The notes under the pieces: model-generated | The model's database searches: none | The model's input: only the letters and a program-made list of their open reading frames with translations | What the model was told of the DNA's origin: nothing | Assembly (NCBI RefSeq): GCF_014195325.1 | Contig: NZ_JACIBK010000001.1 | Coordinates: forward strand, 248,001-312,000 | Source: Rhizobium sp. BK650 | GTDB taxonomy: Bacteria; Pseudomonadota; Alphaproteobacteria; Rhizobiales; Rhizobiaceae | Direction: 5' to 3' | Length of the DNA: 64,000 nucleotides | Part shown: in pieces, positions 18,693-27,419 of the stretch | How positions within the stretch are numbered: the first letter of the stretch is position 1 | Layout: each line of letters begins with the position of its first letter | Program-made: the position numbers and the translations under genes

Positions 18693-19634
18693 TTAAGCAT
18701 AGAACCGGTAACCATCGGAGATTTCGTTGCCGAGCTTGTTGTTGCGCGAGACGAAATCTTCGAGGAATTCATGCAGGCCCTGATCCATAACATCCTTGAT
18801 CTTCAGGGTCTGCAGCGTAGCGCGAATGGCATCCGCCGTATCGTGCGCCGCAAGCCGCTCGTCATAATCCTTGGCTATGTAGCCGAGGTTGCTGACGATC
18901 TTCTCGTAGCAATAGGCGAGCGAACGCGGCATCTGGCCGTTCAGGATCAGGAAGTCGGCGATGTTCATGGCGCGGTATTCGCCATCATAGGCCCAGCTGT
19001 AGGAGCGGTGGGCGGAGACCGAGCGCAGGATGGATTCCCACTGAACGTTATCGACCGAGGAGCCGACCTGCGAGACCGAGGGCAGCAGCACGTAATATTT
19101 CACGTCGAGAATGCGGCTCGTATTGTCCGCGCGCTCGATAAACGTGCCGATGCGGGCGAAATTATAGAGCTCGTTGCGGAGCATCGAGCCGTGAAAGGCG
19201 CCGCGGATGAGGCCGGCCCGATGCTTAATGACATCGATGACCTCGGGCAACTCAGCCGCCTTCAGCTTTTTCGACAGCAGTTCCTTGAGGTCGATCCAGC
19301 ATTCGTTAGTCGCTTCCCAGGTTTCGCGTGTCAGCGCGGTGCGCACCATGCGGGCATTGTTGCGGCCGAAATCGATGCAGGACATGACGCTCGAGTCGTT
19401 GGAACGATCGCGCAACAGGTAGTCGATGGCGTCAGGCCCGGTCAGCTTCGAATGTCCTTCGTCATAGAGTTCGCGCACGCCGGCGCTCTGCAGCACCCCA
19501 TCCCAATTGTCGTCGCCGGAATCGCTGCGGGTCAGCGACATGCGCAGGCCGGCGTCAACGAGGCGTGCAATATTCTCAGCGCGCTCGATATACCGGAACA
19601 TCCAGTAGAGCCCGTTTGCAGTTCTTCCGAGCAT
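18693..19634 (-). CDS. Alpha-E domain protein (DUF403)
   Basis: A 313-residue, almost entirely alpha-helical protein of the alpha-E family. It begins MLGRTANGLYWMFRYIERAE, the usual N-terminus, and shows the repeated acidic/aromatic helix pattern (GTFIERADNTSRILDVKYYV near residue 150). Its start codon overlaps the stop of the upstream ATP-grasp gene by one base (TGATG), so translation is coupled. In this conserved trio the alpha-E protein is thought to act with the ATP-grasp enzyme. The biochemical role is unproven. Confidence 0.88.
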   Translation of the reverse strand: MLGRTANGLYWMFRYIERAENIARLVDAGLRMSLTRSDSGDDNWDGVLQSAGVRELYDEGHSKLTGPDAIDYLLRDRSNDSSVMSCIDFGRNNARMVRTALTRETWEATNECWIDLKELLSKKLKAAELPEVIDVIKHRAGLIRGAFHGSMLRNELYNFARIGTFIERADNTSRILDVKYYVLLPSVSQVGSSVDNVQWESILRSVSAHRSYSWAYDGEYRAMNIADFLILNGQMPRSLAYCYEKIVSNLGYIAKDYDERLAAHDTADAIRATLQTLKIKDVMDQGLHEFLEDFVSRNNKLGNEISDGYRFYA

Positions 19635-21043
19635 CAGTCCTCCAGTACCCAGGTGTCTTTGGTGCCGCCGCCCTGGCTGGAATTGACCACCAGCGAGCCC
19701 TGCTTCAGCGCCACGCGGGTAAGCCCGCCCGGAATGATCTGCACCTTGTCGGAAACGAGCACATAGGGGCGCAGGTCGACATGACGGGGTGCAATGCCCT
19801 TGTTGACGAGGATCGGGACGGTGGAGAGCGAAAGTGTGGGCTGGGCGATGTAGTTGCTGGGCTTGGCTTTCAGCTTCTCGGCAAAATCGGCGCGCTCCTT
19901 CTTGGAAGCCGTCGGACCGACGAGCATGCCGTAGCCGCCGGAGCCGTGCACTTCCTTGACGACCAGTTCCTCCAGATGCTCCAGCACGTATTTCAGGCTC
20001 GATGCTTCCGAACAGCGCCAGGTCGGCACATTCTCAAGGATCGGCTTGCGGCCGGTATAGAACTCGACGATCTCCGGCATGTAGGAATAGATCGCCTTGT
20101 CGTCGGAAATGCCGGTGCCTGGCGCATTGGCGATGGTGATGTTGCCGGAGCGGTAAACATCCATGATGCCGGGAATTCCGAGGGCGGAATCCGCGCGGAA
20201 GGTGAGGGGGTCGAGGAAGTCGTCGTCGACGCGCCGGTAGAGCACGTCGATCGCCTCGTAGCCGCGCGTCGTGCGCATCTTCACCTTGCCATCGATGACG
20301 CGCAGATCCGAGCCTTCGACGAGTTCGACGCCCATCGTGTCGGCAAGGAAGGAATGTTCGTAATAGGCGGAATTATAGATGCCGGGGGTGAGCACGGCGA
20401 CGCGCGGCCTGCCCTTGCAGCCGGGAGGGGCGAGCGAGGCAAGGCTCTGGCGCAGAAGATAGGGATAGTCCTCGACGCGCTGCACCCGGTTTTCATGGAA
20501 GAGTTCCGGGAACATCTGCATCATGGTTTCCCGGTTTTCCAGCATGTAGCTGACGCCTGATGGCGTACGGGCATTGTCCTCGAGGACGTAGAACTGGTCT
20601 TCGCCAGTGCGTACGATATCGGTGCCGACGATATGGGTGTAAACGCCGCCCGGCGGACGGAAGCCGATCATCTCCGGCAGGAAGGCATCGTTCTTTTCAA
20701 TCAGTTCGCGTGGGATGCGGCCGGCGCGGATGATTTCCTGCTTATGATAGATGTCGTCGAGGAAGGCATTGAGTGCAATCACCCGCTGTTCGATGCCTTG
20801 GGCAAGCTTGCGCCATTCACGGGCGGAAATGATGCGGGGAATGATGTCGAAGGGGATGAGCTTTTCGGAACTGTCGGCGTGGCCGTAAACCGCGAAGGTA
20901 ATGCCGGTTTTCCGGAAGATGTTTTCAGCGTCACGGGACTTTGAAATCAAATGCGCCCGGTCTTGGCTGTTGTACCACTCAAAGTATTTTTCATATGGCG
21001 CTCGGGGACTTTCGTCTCCGGTGATCATTTCATCAAATGCCAA
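19634..21043 (-). CDS. Circularly permuted ATP-grasp type 2 protein
   Basis: A 469-residue predicted ATP-dependent carboxylate-amine ligase (DUF404/DUF407 type), cytoplasmic. Recognisable segments are FGITFAVYG-like RKTGITFAVYGHADSSEKLI near residue 45, PRIISAREWRKLAQGIEQRV near 70, FYVLEDNARTPSGVSYMLEN near 155, ITIANAPGTGISDDKAIYSY near 300 and EVHGSGGYGMLVGP near 368. I read the start as TTG at 21043 (LAFDEMITGDESPR): AGGGGAG sits seven bases before it and homologues begin at this point. The ATG at 21127 would add 28 residues through the ribosome site. First gene of the three-gene operon. Confidence 0.87.
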   Translation of the reverse strand: MAFDEMITGDESPRAPYEKYFEWYNSQDRAHLISKSRDAENIFRKTGITFAVYGHADSSEKLIPFDIIPRIISAREWRKLAQGIEQRVIALNAFLDDIYHKQEIIRAGRIPRELIEKNDAFLPEMIGFRPPGGVYTHIVGTDIVRTGEDQFYVLEDNARTPSGVSYMLENRETMMQMFPELFHENRVQRVEDYPYLLRQSLASLAPPGCKGRPRVAVLTPGIYNSAYYEHSFLADTMGVELVEGSDLRVIDGKVKMRTTRGYEAIDVLYRRVDDDFLDPLTFRADSALGIPGIMDVYRSGNITIANAPGTGISDDKAIYSYMPEIVEFYTGRKPILENVPTWRCSEASSLKYVLEHLEELVVKEVHGSGGYGMLVGPTASKKERADFAEKLKAKPSNYIAQPTLSLSTVPILVNKGIAPRHVDLRPYVLVSDKVQIIPGGLTRVALKQGSLVVNSSQGGGTKDTWVLED

Positions 21044-21300
21044 AGGTGTGGCTCCCCTTTTTTGTTCATTTGAATACAACGCAAAAGGCAATGCAAGAAC
21101 CATGCACAGTTCGCATGGAAGATTCATAAAATCTTCTGCGGTGCGAAAAACCGGTCAAAAACTGGGCATTTATAGGGAGTTAGCGTGGCACGGATTCATG
21201 TCGAACCCGATGGTGCGCACAAAAGATGAGCAGGTGATTATTTCCTGCGCCGGCGAGGGATCAAACTCTATCCGGTGTAGAAGGTCGTAGACGGTTAAGG
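21044..21300. other. Intergenic region between the ATP-grasp and rhlE genes
   Basis: No gene is supported in these 257 bases. The minus-strand promoter of the ATP-grasp operon must lie here. The stretch 21060-21180 is relatively AT-rich (CTTTTTTGTTCATTTGAATA). A short plus-strand frame over 20901-21290 is mostly antisense to the operon and has no ribosome site. Confidence 0.4.
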
Positions 21301-21326
21301 AAAGGGCCGGATCGCTCCGGCCCTTT
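21301..21326 (-). terminator. Terminator of rhlE
   Basis: A perfect 10-bp stem (AAAGGGCCGG, six-base loop, CCGGCCCTTT) starts 14 bases past the rhlE stop. The 3' side on the minus strand is TTTCCTT, a modest T-tract. Confidence 0.75.
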
Positions 21327-21340
21327 GTCATGTTTCGAGC

Positions 21341-23035
21341 TTATGCGCGTTCGCGGCGCTGGCCGCCGCCGTTGCGGCCGCCCTTGCGGCGCATGCCGCC
21401 GCTGCCGTCGCGACGCTGCTCGCCATTCGGCTGCTGGTCGCCGTGATTGCGCGGCGGACGGCCATGGACATGCTGCTTGTTGCCGCGGTGGTGGCCAGTC
21501 GCTTCAGCCGGTTGGGCCGGGCGCTGCTGCTGCGGCTTGCGGGCAGGACGGAAATCCGAGGTCGAGGCCAGATCATTGTCCGGGCCGAGAGCCGGCGCCT
21601 GCTCGTTGCGGCGCTGGCCGCGGAAATCCTGGTTGCGGTTGTTGCGATGGGGGTGAGCACGACGTTCTTCACCGCCACGGACTTCCGTAACGTCGCCATC
21701 GTGACGGGGACGGCGGTCGCCATGGCCGGCCGGACGCTGGCCGCCATTGCGAGCTTCGCTGCGTGCGCCGTCACGGCGCTGGCCGCCTTCGCGACGTTCG
21801 CTACCTTCACTACGACCACCCTCACCACGACCACCTTGGCCGCGCTGCTGGCCTTGGCCGCCGCGGCCGCGATTGTTGCTGCGGGGAGCCGCACGCAAGT
21901 CTGCCGGCGGCTCGCCGCTCGCAACTGCGATGCTGATGCCCATCAGCTTTTCGATGTCACGCAGCAGGCGAGCTTCATCCGGGGCGCAGAAGGCAATCGC
22001 GATGCCGTCGCGGCCGGCGCGGGCCGTACGGCCGATACGGTGGACGTAAGCGTCAGGTACCTCCGGCAGGTCGTAGTTGAAGACGTGGCTGACGGCGGGG
22101 ATATCGATGCCGCGGGCGGCGACGTCGGTCGCAATCAGCGTCTTGATGGCGCCATCGCGAAAACCCTTCAGCGCGCGTTCGCGCTGGCCCTGGCTCTTGT
22201 TGCCGTGGATGGAGGCAACCGAATAGCCGACCTGTTCCAAGTGCTTGGCGAGCTTTTCGGCGCCGTGCTTGGTGCGCAGGAAGACGATCGCGCGTCCGTC
22301 AGGGTTTTCGGTCAGCGACTTCTTGAGCAGAACCGTCTTGTCGTTCTTGCCGGGGACGAAATGCACATACTGCTCGACCTTGTCGGCCGCCTTGCCCGGA
22401 GGCGTCACTTCGACCTTGACCGGATCGGTGAGGTAATCACCGGCGAGATCGGCAATCGCCTTCGGCATGGTGGCCGAGAAGAGCATCGTCTGGCGACGCT
22501 TCGGCACCATCTTGGCGATTTTGCGCAGGTCATGCACGAAGCCGAGGTCGAGCATCTGGTCGGCTTCATCGAGCACGAGGTAGCGCACGGCGGTCAGCGT
22601 AATGGCGTTGCGGTTGCAGAGGTCGAGCAGGCGGCCGGGCGTGGCAACGAGGATGTCGGTGCCCTTTTCGAGCTGTAGCTGCTGCTTGTTGATGGATACG
22701 CCGCCGACGACGACATTGATGCGCAGCGGCGATTTACGGATGAATTTCCGGAGATTGTCGGCGATCTGGTTCACCAGTTCGCGGGTCGGCGCGAGAATCA
22801 GCGTGCGGACGGAGCGATTGTCCGGCCGCTTTTCTTCCTTGAGCAGGCGCTCGATGAGCGGCAGGCCGAAGGCAGCCGTCTTGCCGGTGCCGGTCTGGGC
22901 AAGGCCGATCAGGTCACGGCCCTGGATGAGAAGGGGGATAGCCTGTTCCTGAATGGGCGTCGGGGTTTCGATGCCGAGCTGGAAGAGGGTGGCGACGACC
23001 GGCTTGGAGACACCGAGCGATTCAAAATTGGTCAA
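21341..23035 (-). CDS. rhlE: DEAD-box RNA helicase RhlE
   Basis: ATP-dependent RNA helicase acting in ribosome assembly and RNA turnover, 564 residues. Motifs in order: Q-motif and F-residue region (FESLGVSKPVVATLFQLGIE), Walker A AQTGTGKTAA near residue 49, PTRELVNQI near 88, DEAD (VLDEADQMLD) near 155, SAT (LFSATMPKAI) near 187, and ARGIDIPAV then HRIGRTARAGRDG near 310-340. The C-terminal 190 residues are low-complexity, rich in Arg, Gly, Gln and Asn (RGRGGQGQQRGQGGRGEGGR), an RGG-type RNA-binding tail. The long, partly structured leader upstream is common for cold-induced helicases. Confidence 0.93.
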   Translation of the reverse strand: MTNFESLGVSKPVVATLFQLGIETPTPIQEQAIPLLIQGRDLIGLAQTGTGKTAAFGLPLIERLLKEEKRPDNRSVRTLILAPTRELVNQIADNLRKFIRKSPLRINVVVGGVSINKQQLQLEKGTDILVATPGRLLDLCNRNAITLTAVRYLVLDEADQMLDLGFVHDLRKIAKMVPKRRQTMLFSATMPKAIADLAGDYLTDPVKVEVTPPGKAADKVEQYVHFVPGKNDKTVLLKKSLTENPDGRAIVFLRTKHGAEKLAKHLEQVGYSVASIHGNKSQGQRERALKGFRDGAIKTLIATDVAARGIDIPAVSHVFNYDLPEVPDAYVHRIGRTARAGRDGIAIAFCAPDEARLLRDIEKLMGISIAVASGEPPADLRAAPRSNNRGRGGQGQQRGQGGRGEGGRSEGSERREGGQRRDGARSEARNGGQRPAGHGDRRPRHDGDVTEVRGGEERRAHPHRNNRNQDFRGQRRNEQAPALGPDNDLASTSDFRPARKPQQQRPAQPAEATGHHRGNKQHVHGRPPRNHGDQQPNGEQRRDGSGGMRRKGGRNGGGQRRERA

Positions 23036-23374
23036 GTCATAACCTTTTAGGGCGCGCCAAACATGAACGCCGGATCGCGACAGTGCGGTCCGGTGTCAAT
23101 CTGGCGTCAAGAACCCCGCGTGAAATGGGAACTTGTAAGTTGGAAAAAGCTTTCCAGCGCGTCTTGCCGCTCTTGGGTCGCGGCATCATCAGAATGCGCT
23201 CTATCCTTCTTCAGCATCTGTTGCAGTGGCACGCTCACGCGGCGGCCGGAAGGTGAAAGCTGAGCGCCATGTGGTCTATTTCCTACCGAAAGTCAAGAGG
23301 ATCGGCCGATAATGACCTCGACAGGCATTGGACCGGCGCCACCGGGCAATAAAGCGGCGCCGGATGCGGCCTTT
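23036..23374. other. rhlE leader and intergenic region (339 bp)
   Basis: No convincing gene is seen. The rhlE leader holds an inverted repeat (CCGGATCGC 23070-23078 and GCGGTCCGG 23085-23093) 35 bases before the rhlE start codon. A 66-codon plus-strand frame at 23063-23263 has no ribosome site or protein-like composition. The stretch 23290-23374 is the 3' flank of the small secreted-protein gene. Confidence 0.4.
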
Positions 23375-23686
23375 CTATTCAGGGCAGACTTTGACGCGGT
23401 AGGGGTTGCCCCAATCGTCGTGCCGCCATTCGATATGGCAGTAATACGGACGGTAATAGGTCCGGTAGACGGGGTAGGGGCGATAAACAGGATAGGCAGG
23501 ATAAGCCGGGTACGCAGGACCGGAGGCGATCGCTCCGCCCACCAGCCCGCCGACGACGCCGCCGGCAAGACCGCCCCAGAAGGCGTCGCGCGGCCGGGCG
23601 TCTGCTGTATCGGCGGTAGCCAGCGAGGCACCGGCGAAGGTCAGTACAATCAGGCCCGCCGCCATTGTCTTATGAAGAACGGACAT
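23375..23686 (-). CDS. Small secreted Gly-zipper/Tyr-Pro-rich protein
   Basis: A 103-residue exported protein from the ATG at 23686 (AAAGGAA seven bases upstream). A signal peptide (MSVLHKTMAAGLIVLTFAGA, cleaved near ATADTADA) is followed by a glycine-zipper hydrophobic stretch (FWGGLAGGVVGGLVGGAIAS) and a tandem Tyr-Pro-rich segment (AYPAYPAYPVYRPYPVYRTY). The end has two cysteines (YYCHIEWRHDDWGNPYRVKV, then C). Glycine zippers often insert in or attach to membranes, so an outer-membrane or cell-surface role is plausible. Function unknown; such proteins are common in rhizobia. Confidence 0.75.
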   Translation of the reverse strand: MSVLHKTMAAGLIVLTFAGASLATADTADARPRDAFWGGLAGGVVGGLVGGAIASGPAYPAYPAYPVYRPYPVYRTYYRPYYCHIEWRHDDWGNPYRVKVCPE

Positions 23687-23990
23687 GTCGAATTCCTTTC
23701 GTGCTAGGCTCGTTATTGAAGCCATAACCAGAATCCGCCGCGATCAGGGCGCGTTGATGGTTGCGCAAGCCGCGCGGGGATTAAATTTTCTTCATAATTA
23801 TCAATGCCGAATGGCTTGCGGCTGTTTTCCGGATATGAGTGATTTCAGCCTGTGCAAGCCTCTGGGTCATGGACTTCATGAGCCGGCTTGGAGTTCTCCC
23901 TGGGAAATTTTATAGTTAACAGCTTGTTAAAAGCCTTGGCCTTATAGTTCTTCTAAGGGATATTTCATTCGTTGCGGGAGTGAAGACTTT
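23687..23990. other. Intergenic region upstream of the hybrid kinase gene (304 bp)
   Basis: No gene is supported. It holds the promoters of the divergent small secreted protein and kinase genes, an AT-rich run at 23780-23805, and a CtrA-like box at 23916-23930, listed separately. Confidence 0.4.
23916..23930 (+). promoter_or_regulatory. CtrA-like binding box
   Basis: TTAACAGCTTGTTAA matches the alphaproteobacterial CtrA consensus TTAA-N7-TTAA exactly and is also a perfect 6+3+6 palindrome. It lies 61 bp before the TTG start of the hybrid histidine kinase gene, a sensible place for a cell-cycle regulator to bind. Binding is inferred. Confidence 0.55.
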
Positions 23991-26900
23991 TTGAATTCAG
24001 CTGGGGAACTGTTGGAACTGGCCTGCCGCCGGATCGCCGATCTGGATACCCCTGCCTATGTCAAAAACAGCGAGCTCCGCTATGTCGCCGTCAACGAGGC
24101 CTATGCCCGCTTCTTCGGCCGCGACATCTCCGACTTCATCGGCCGACGCAGCCGCGAACTCTTCGACCGGCCGGAAGAAGAGGAGCGCGAGGACCGTGAA
24201 CGCCGCGCGCTGGTGTTCGGCACGGAAGAGAGCGCCATCGCCTTCGATGCGGCCGGCCTTAGCCATGAACGCGTACTGATCGAGAGCTTTTCGCCCTCGC
24301 AGGATCGGGCCTACGTGCTCGGAATGTTCGATGCGCCTGAACAGCGCCGCGCCATTCCCGAGGTTGCGGATACGATGGCCGCCGATCTCGGCCGTATCCG
24401 CGAGGCACTCGAAAACCTCGACCATCCGATCGGTATCTTTGCCGAAGACGGTCGCCCGCTGATCGTCAACGCCGCCTATCGCGGTGGCAGCAAGTATGCG
24501 CCAGATGGCAGCAGGTATGCGCCAGACGGCAGCAGGTCTGCGTCTGACAGTCGCAAATCTGCGCCGGCAGGCGAGACGGCGTGGCATGAAAGCGTGCGCG
24601 AACGCGACCTGCTGCGCACGATCATGGAGGATCTTCCCGTTGCCGCCTTCGTGCGCGACGAAGACCACAGGCTGGTCTATGCCAACCAGTATTATGAGAC
24701 CTTTACCGGCCATGCCCGTGCCAAGGCGCTTGGTCTGACAGAGCACGATATGTTCGGGCAGGAAGCAGGCGAGGCGATCTACCAGGAAAATCTGCAGGCG
24801 CTGGAAAACGGCGTGTTGACCGAGATCGAGAGCACCCTGCCGAATACCGATGGGGAGATCTTCCAGGTGATCTCCCGAGTCAACCGGGTCGTCACCCCTG
24901 ACGGCAAGCGCTACGTTGTCGGTTCTTTCTCCGACATCACGCCGCTGAAGGCGCGTGAGAAGGAATTGATCGAGGCGCGCGAGCAGGAAGAAATACTGCA
25001 TCAGGAGATCGAGAGCATCCTGCGCTCGCTGCCGGTCGGTGTGCTGATCCTCGATAACGATCACACGATTCTCTACGTCAACGACGAGTTCTACAGTATC
25101 TGGGAACTGCCGCTCGACGACCGTTTCGACGGGCGGCCGTTCATGGACGTCGTCAGGCGCAATTACGAGCTCGGCCGCTACGGCGATACGCAGACGCCGG
25201 AAGAGATCTATGCATTCCGCAGGGGGCTGTTCGAGGCTGCAAACCCGGAGCCGATCCAGCTTGACTGGGCTGCGGGCAAGTCAGTCATCTTCGACTCCAG
25301 ACGCATTTCCTCCAACCGCATCCTGCTGACCTATTCCGATATTTCGGCCGTGCGCGAGCGTGAGGAGGAAATCCATGAGGCGCGCGCAGCGCTGGAAAAT
25401 CTCGGCGAGATGATGCGCGATGCAACGCATGCCATGTCGCAGGGGCTGGCAATCGTGCAGGACGGCCTGATCAAGCTTTCCAACGATGGGCTTGCCGATG
25501 TTCTGCGCATTCCGTACGAGCTCACGGAAGTGGGCCGAGGCTGGATCGACCTCTTCCAGTTCTGCGCCAATCGCGGCGATTTCCAGGACAAGGCGGTCGA
25601 AACGCTCGAAGAGTGGCGGGCCAATATCGCCGCATGCCGGCCGATCTCCACTGTATTCCACGTCGGCGGCGAGCGCTGGGTAAACATGGAAGCCACCGTC
25701 AGCGAGCGGCAGCATTGGGTGGCGCTGTTTACCGATGTAACCGAACTCAAGCAGCGCGAGGAGGAGCTGACCCAACTTCTGTCGCGTGCCGAGGCTGCGG
25801 ATCGCGCCAAGTCGGAATTCCTCGCCAATATGAGCCACGAAATCCGTACGCCGATGAACGGCGTGCTCGGCATGGCGGAACTGCTGGCCAAAGCCAATCT
25901 CGACAGCCGCCAGAAGACCTTCGTCGATATCATCGTCAAGTCGGGCAATGCGCTCTTGACGATCATCAACGACATCCTCGATTTTTCGAAGATCGATGCC
26001 GGGCAGATGAAGCTGCGCAAGGCGGCCTTCGACCTGGTCGAAGCCGTCGAAGACGTGGCGACGCTGCTGTCTTCGCCCGCGGCGGAAAAGAATATCGAAC
26101 TTCTCGTGCGTGCGGCACCCGATCTGCCGGCTGCCGTCATCGGCGACGCCGGCCGTTTCCGCCAGATCGTCACCAATCTCGTCGGCAATGCGGTGAAGTT
26201 CACCGAGCGCGGCCATGTATTCGTGGATGTCGGTTTCGAGCCTTCCGTCGGCGGCGAGATCATCGCCACCATCCGCATCGAGGATACCGGCATCGGTATT
26301 CCCTCCGAAAAACTGGATTCGGTCTTCGACAAATTCTCGCAAGTCGATTCCTCATCGACCCGCCGGCATGAGGGCACGGGTCTCGGCCTTGCGATCACGG
26401 CCGGGCTCGTCGATCTCTTCGGCGGCTATATCAATGTCGAGAGCGAATGGGGCAAGGGCTCGGTCTTCACCATCAAGTTGCCTTTCGCCGTTGCCGCCGC
26501 CCGTATCGAGCCGAAGCCCCTGCCGATCAATGTGCAGGGCGCCCGCATTCTCGTTATCGACGACAACGAGGTCAACCGCCGCATCCTGACCGAACAACTC
26601 AGCCTCTGGGGCTTTGACGGGGTTGCTGCCGAAGGTGGTCCCACCGGCATTGCAATCCTGGAGGCCGCCGCCGATCTCGGCATCAAGGTCGACGCAGTCG
26701 TGCTCGACTATCACATGCCCGACATGAACGGGGCCGAAGTGGCACGCCGCCTGCGCGCCGACAGCCGTTTCGTCGACCTGCCGATCATTTTCCTGACCTC
26801 GATGGATATTTCCGGCACCGAGAAGGAATTTGCAGCGCTGAACGGTCATGCGCATCTGATGAAGCCGGCACGCGCCAATGTGATGCGCAATACGGTCGTG

Positions 26901-27419
26901 GAAGTCGTGCGCGCCAGCCGCGTCAAGCAGGCTTCCGAGGCTGAAATTGCCCGGCTGCAAAAGGAAGCGGAGACCCCGCCAGCACCTGCTCCGGCCCCGC
27001 AAAAGCGGGTGGCCGATATCATCGATGTCCTCGTGGCCGAAGACAATGAGGTTAATCAGATCGTCTTCACGCAGATACTGCAGGGCACCGGACTTACCTT
27101 CCTCGTCGTCAACAATGGCCAAGAAGCCGTGGAGGCTTGGGAGCAACATACGCCACGCCTGATTATGATGGACGTTTCCATGCCCGTCATGAATGGTCAT
27201 CAGGCGACCAAGCTGATCCGTGAGAAGGAGCGGGGCCGGGGCCATCGCGTCCCGATCATCGGGGTGACGGCACATGCGCTGGAAAGCGACCGCGAGCTTT
27301 GCCTCGATGCCGGCATGGATGATTATATGTCCAAGCCGATCAGCCCCGAGCTTCTGGAGGACAAAATTCGCCAGTGGCTTGGTGGTGGCGAGCTTCAGCC
27401 GGGTCGTTCCGGTTACTGA
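23991..27419 (+). CDS. PAS-domain hybrid sensor histidine kinase with two receiver domains
   Basis: A 1142-residue cytoplasmic hybrid kinase with no membrane helix seen. Domain order: PAS-like at about 10-110; short second sensor segment at 130-165; four degenerate seven-residue repeats at 166-193 (GSKYAPD, GSRYAPD, GSRSASD, SRKSAPA); PAS at about 205-325; PAS at 345-455; PAS-like at 470-585; HisKA with His616 in FLANMSHEIRTPMNG; HATPase at 680-840 (GNAVKFTER, EDTGIGIP, GTGLGLAI); receiver 1 with Asp906 (VVLDYHMPDMNG); receiver 2 with Asp1061 (IMMDVSMPVMNG). No Hpt domain follows, so output would pass to a separate Hpt protein. The TTG start follows GGGAG by ten bases. The ligand and partner are unknown. 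The 3' end overlaps mnmD tail-to-tail by seven bases. Confidence 0.9.
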   Translation: MNSAGELLELACRRIADLDTPAYVKNSELRYVAVNEAYARFFGRDISDFIGRRSRELFDRPEEEEREDRERRALVFGTEESAIAFDAAGLSHERVLIESFSPSQDRAYVLGMFDAPEQRRAIPEVADTMAADLGRIREALENLDHPIGIFAEDGRPLIVNAAYRGGSKYAPDGSRYAPDGSRSASDSRKSAPAGETAWHESVRERDLLRTIMEDLPVAAFVRDEDHRLVYANQYYETFTGHARAKALGLTEHDMFGQEAGEAIYQENLQALENGVLTEIESTLPNTDGEIFQVISRVNRVVTPDGKRYVVGSFSDITPLKAREKELIEAREQEEILHQEIESILRSLPVGVLILDNDHTILYVNDEFYSIWELPLDDRFDGRPFMDVVRRNYELGRYGDTQTPEEIYAFRRGLFEAANPEPIQLDWAAGKSVIFDSRRISSNRILLTYSDISAVREREEEIHEARAALENLGEMMRDATHAMSQGLAIVQDGLIKLSNDGLADVLRIPYELTEVGRGWIDLFQFCANRGDFQDKAVETLEEWRANIAACRPISTVFHVGGERWVNMEATVSERQHWVALFTDVTELKQREEELTQLLSRAEAADRAKSEFLANMSHEIRTPMNGVLGMAELLAKANLDSRQKTFVDIIVKSGNALLTIINDILDFSKIDAGQMKLRKAAFDLVEAVEDVATLLSSPAAEKNIELLVRAAPDLPAAVIGDAGRFRQIVTNLVGNAVKFTERGHVFVDVGFEPSVGGEIIATIRIEDTGIGIPSEKLDSVFDKFSQVDSSSTRRHEGTGLGLAITAGLVDLFGGYINVESEWGKGSVFTIKLPFAVAAARIEPKPLPINVQGARILVIDDNEVNRRILTEQLSLWGFDGVAAEGGPTGIAILEAAADLGIKVDAVVLDYHMPDMNGAEVARRLRADSRFVDLPIIFLTSMDISGTEKEFAALNGHAHLMKPARANVMRNTVVEVVRASRVKQASEAEIARLQKEAETPPAPAPAPQKRVADIIDVLVAEDNEVNQIVFTQILQGTGLTFLVVNNGQEAVEAWEQHTPRLIMMDVSMPVMNGHQATKLIREKERGRGHRVPIIGVTAHALESDRELCLDAGMDDYMSKPISPELLEDKIRQWLGGGELQPGRSGY
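24486..24569 (+). repeat. In-frame 21-bp tandem repeat, four units
   Basis: Four consecutive 21-bp units lie inside the kinase gene. Units 1 (24486-24506) and 2 (24507-24527) differ at two bases; unit 3 is more diverged and unit 4 strongly diverged. They encode heptapeptides of the form GS(K/R)YAPD in the linker between sensor domains. Such in-frame repeats can vary in copy number between strains without breaking the frame. Confidence 0.85.

Noticed and set aside
21443..22678. A 411-codon plus-strand frame over rhlE
   Set aside because: It is antisense to the helicase, which has all DEAD-box motifs; the hydrophobic look comes from the complement of Arg/Gly/Ala codons.
24486..24569. Direct repeats considered as a CRISPR array
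   Set aside because: The 21-bp units are contiguous without spacers and lie in frame inside the kinase gene.
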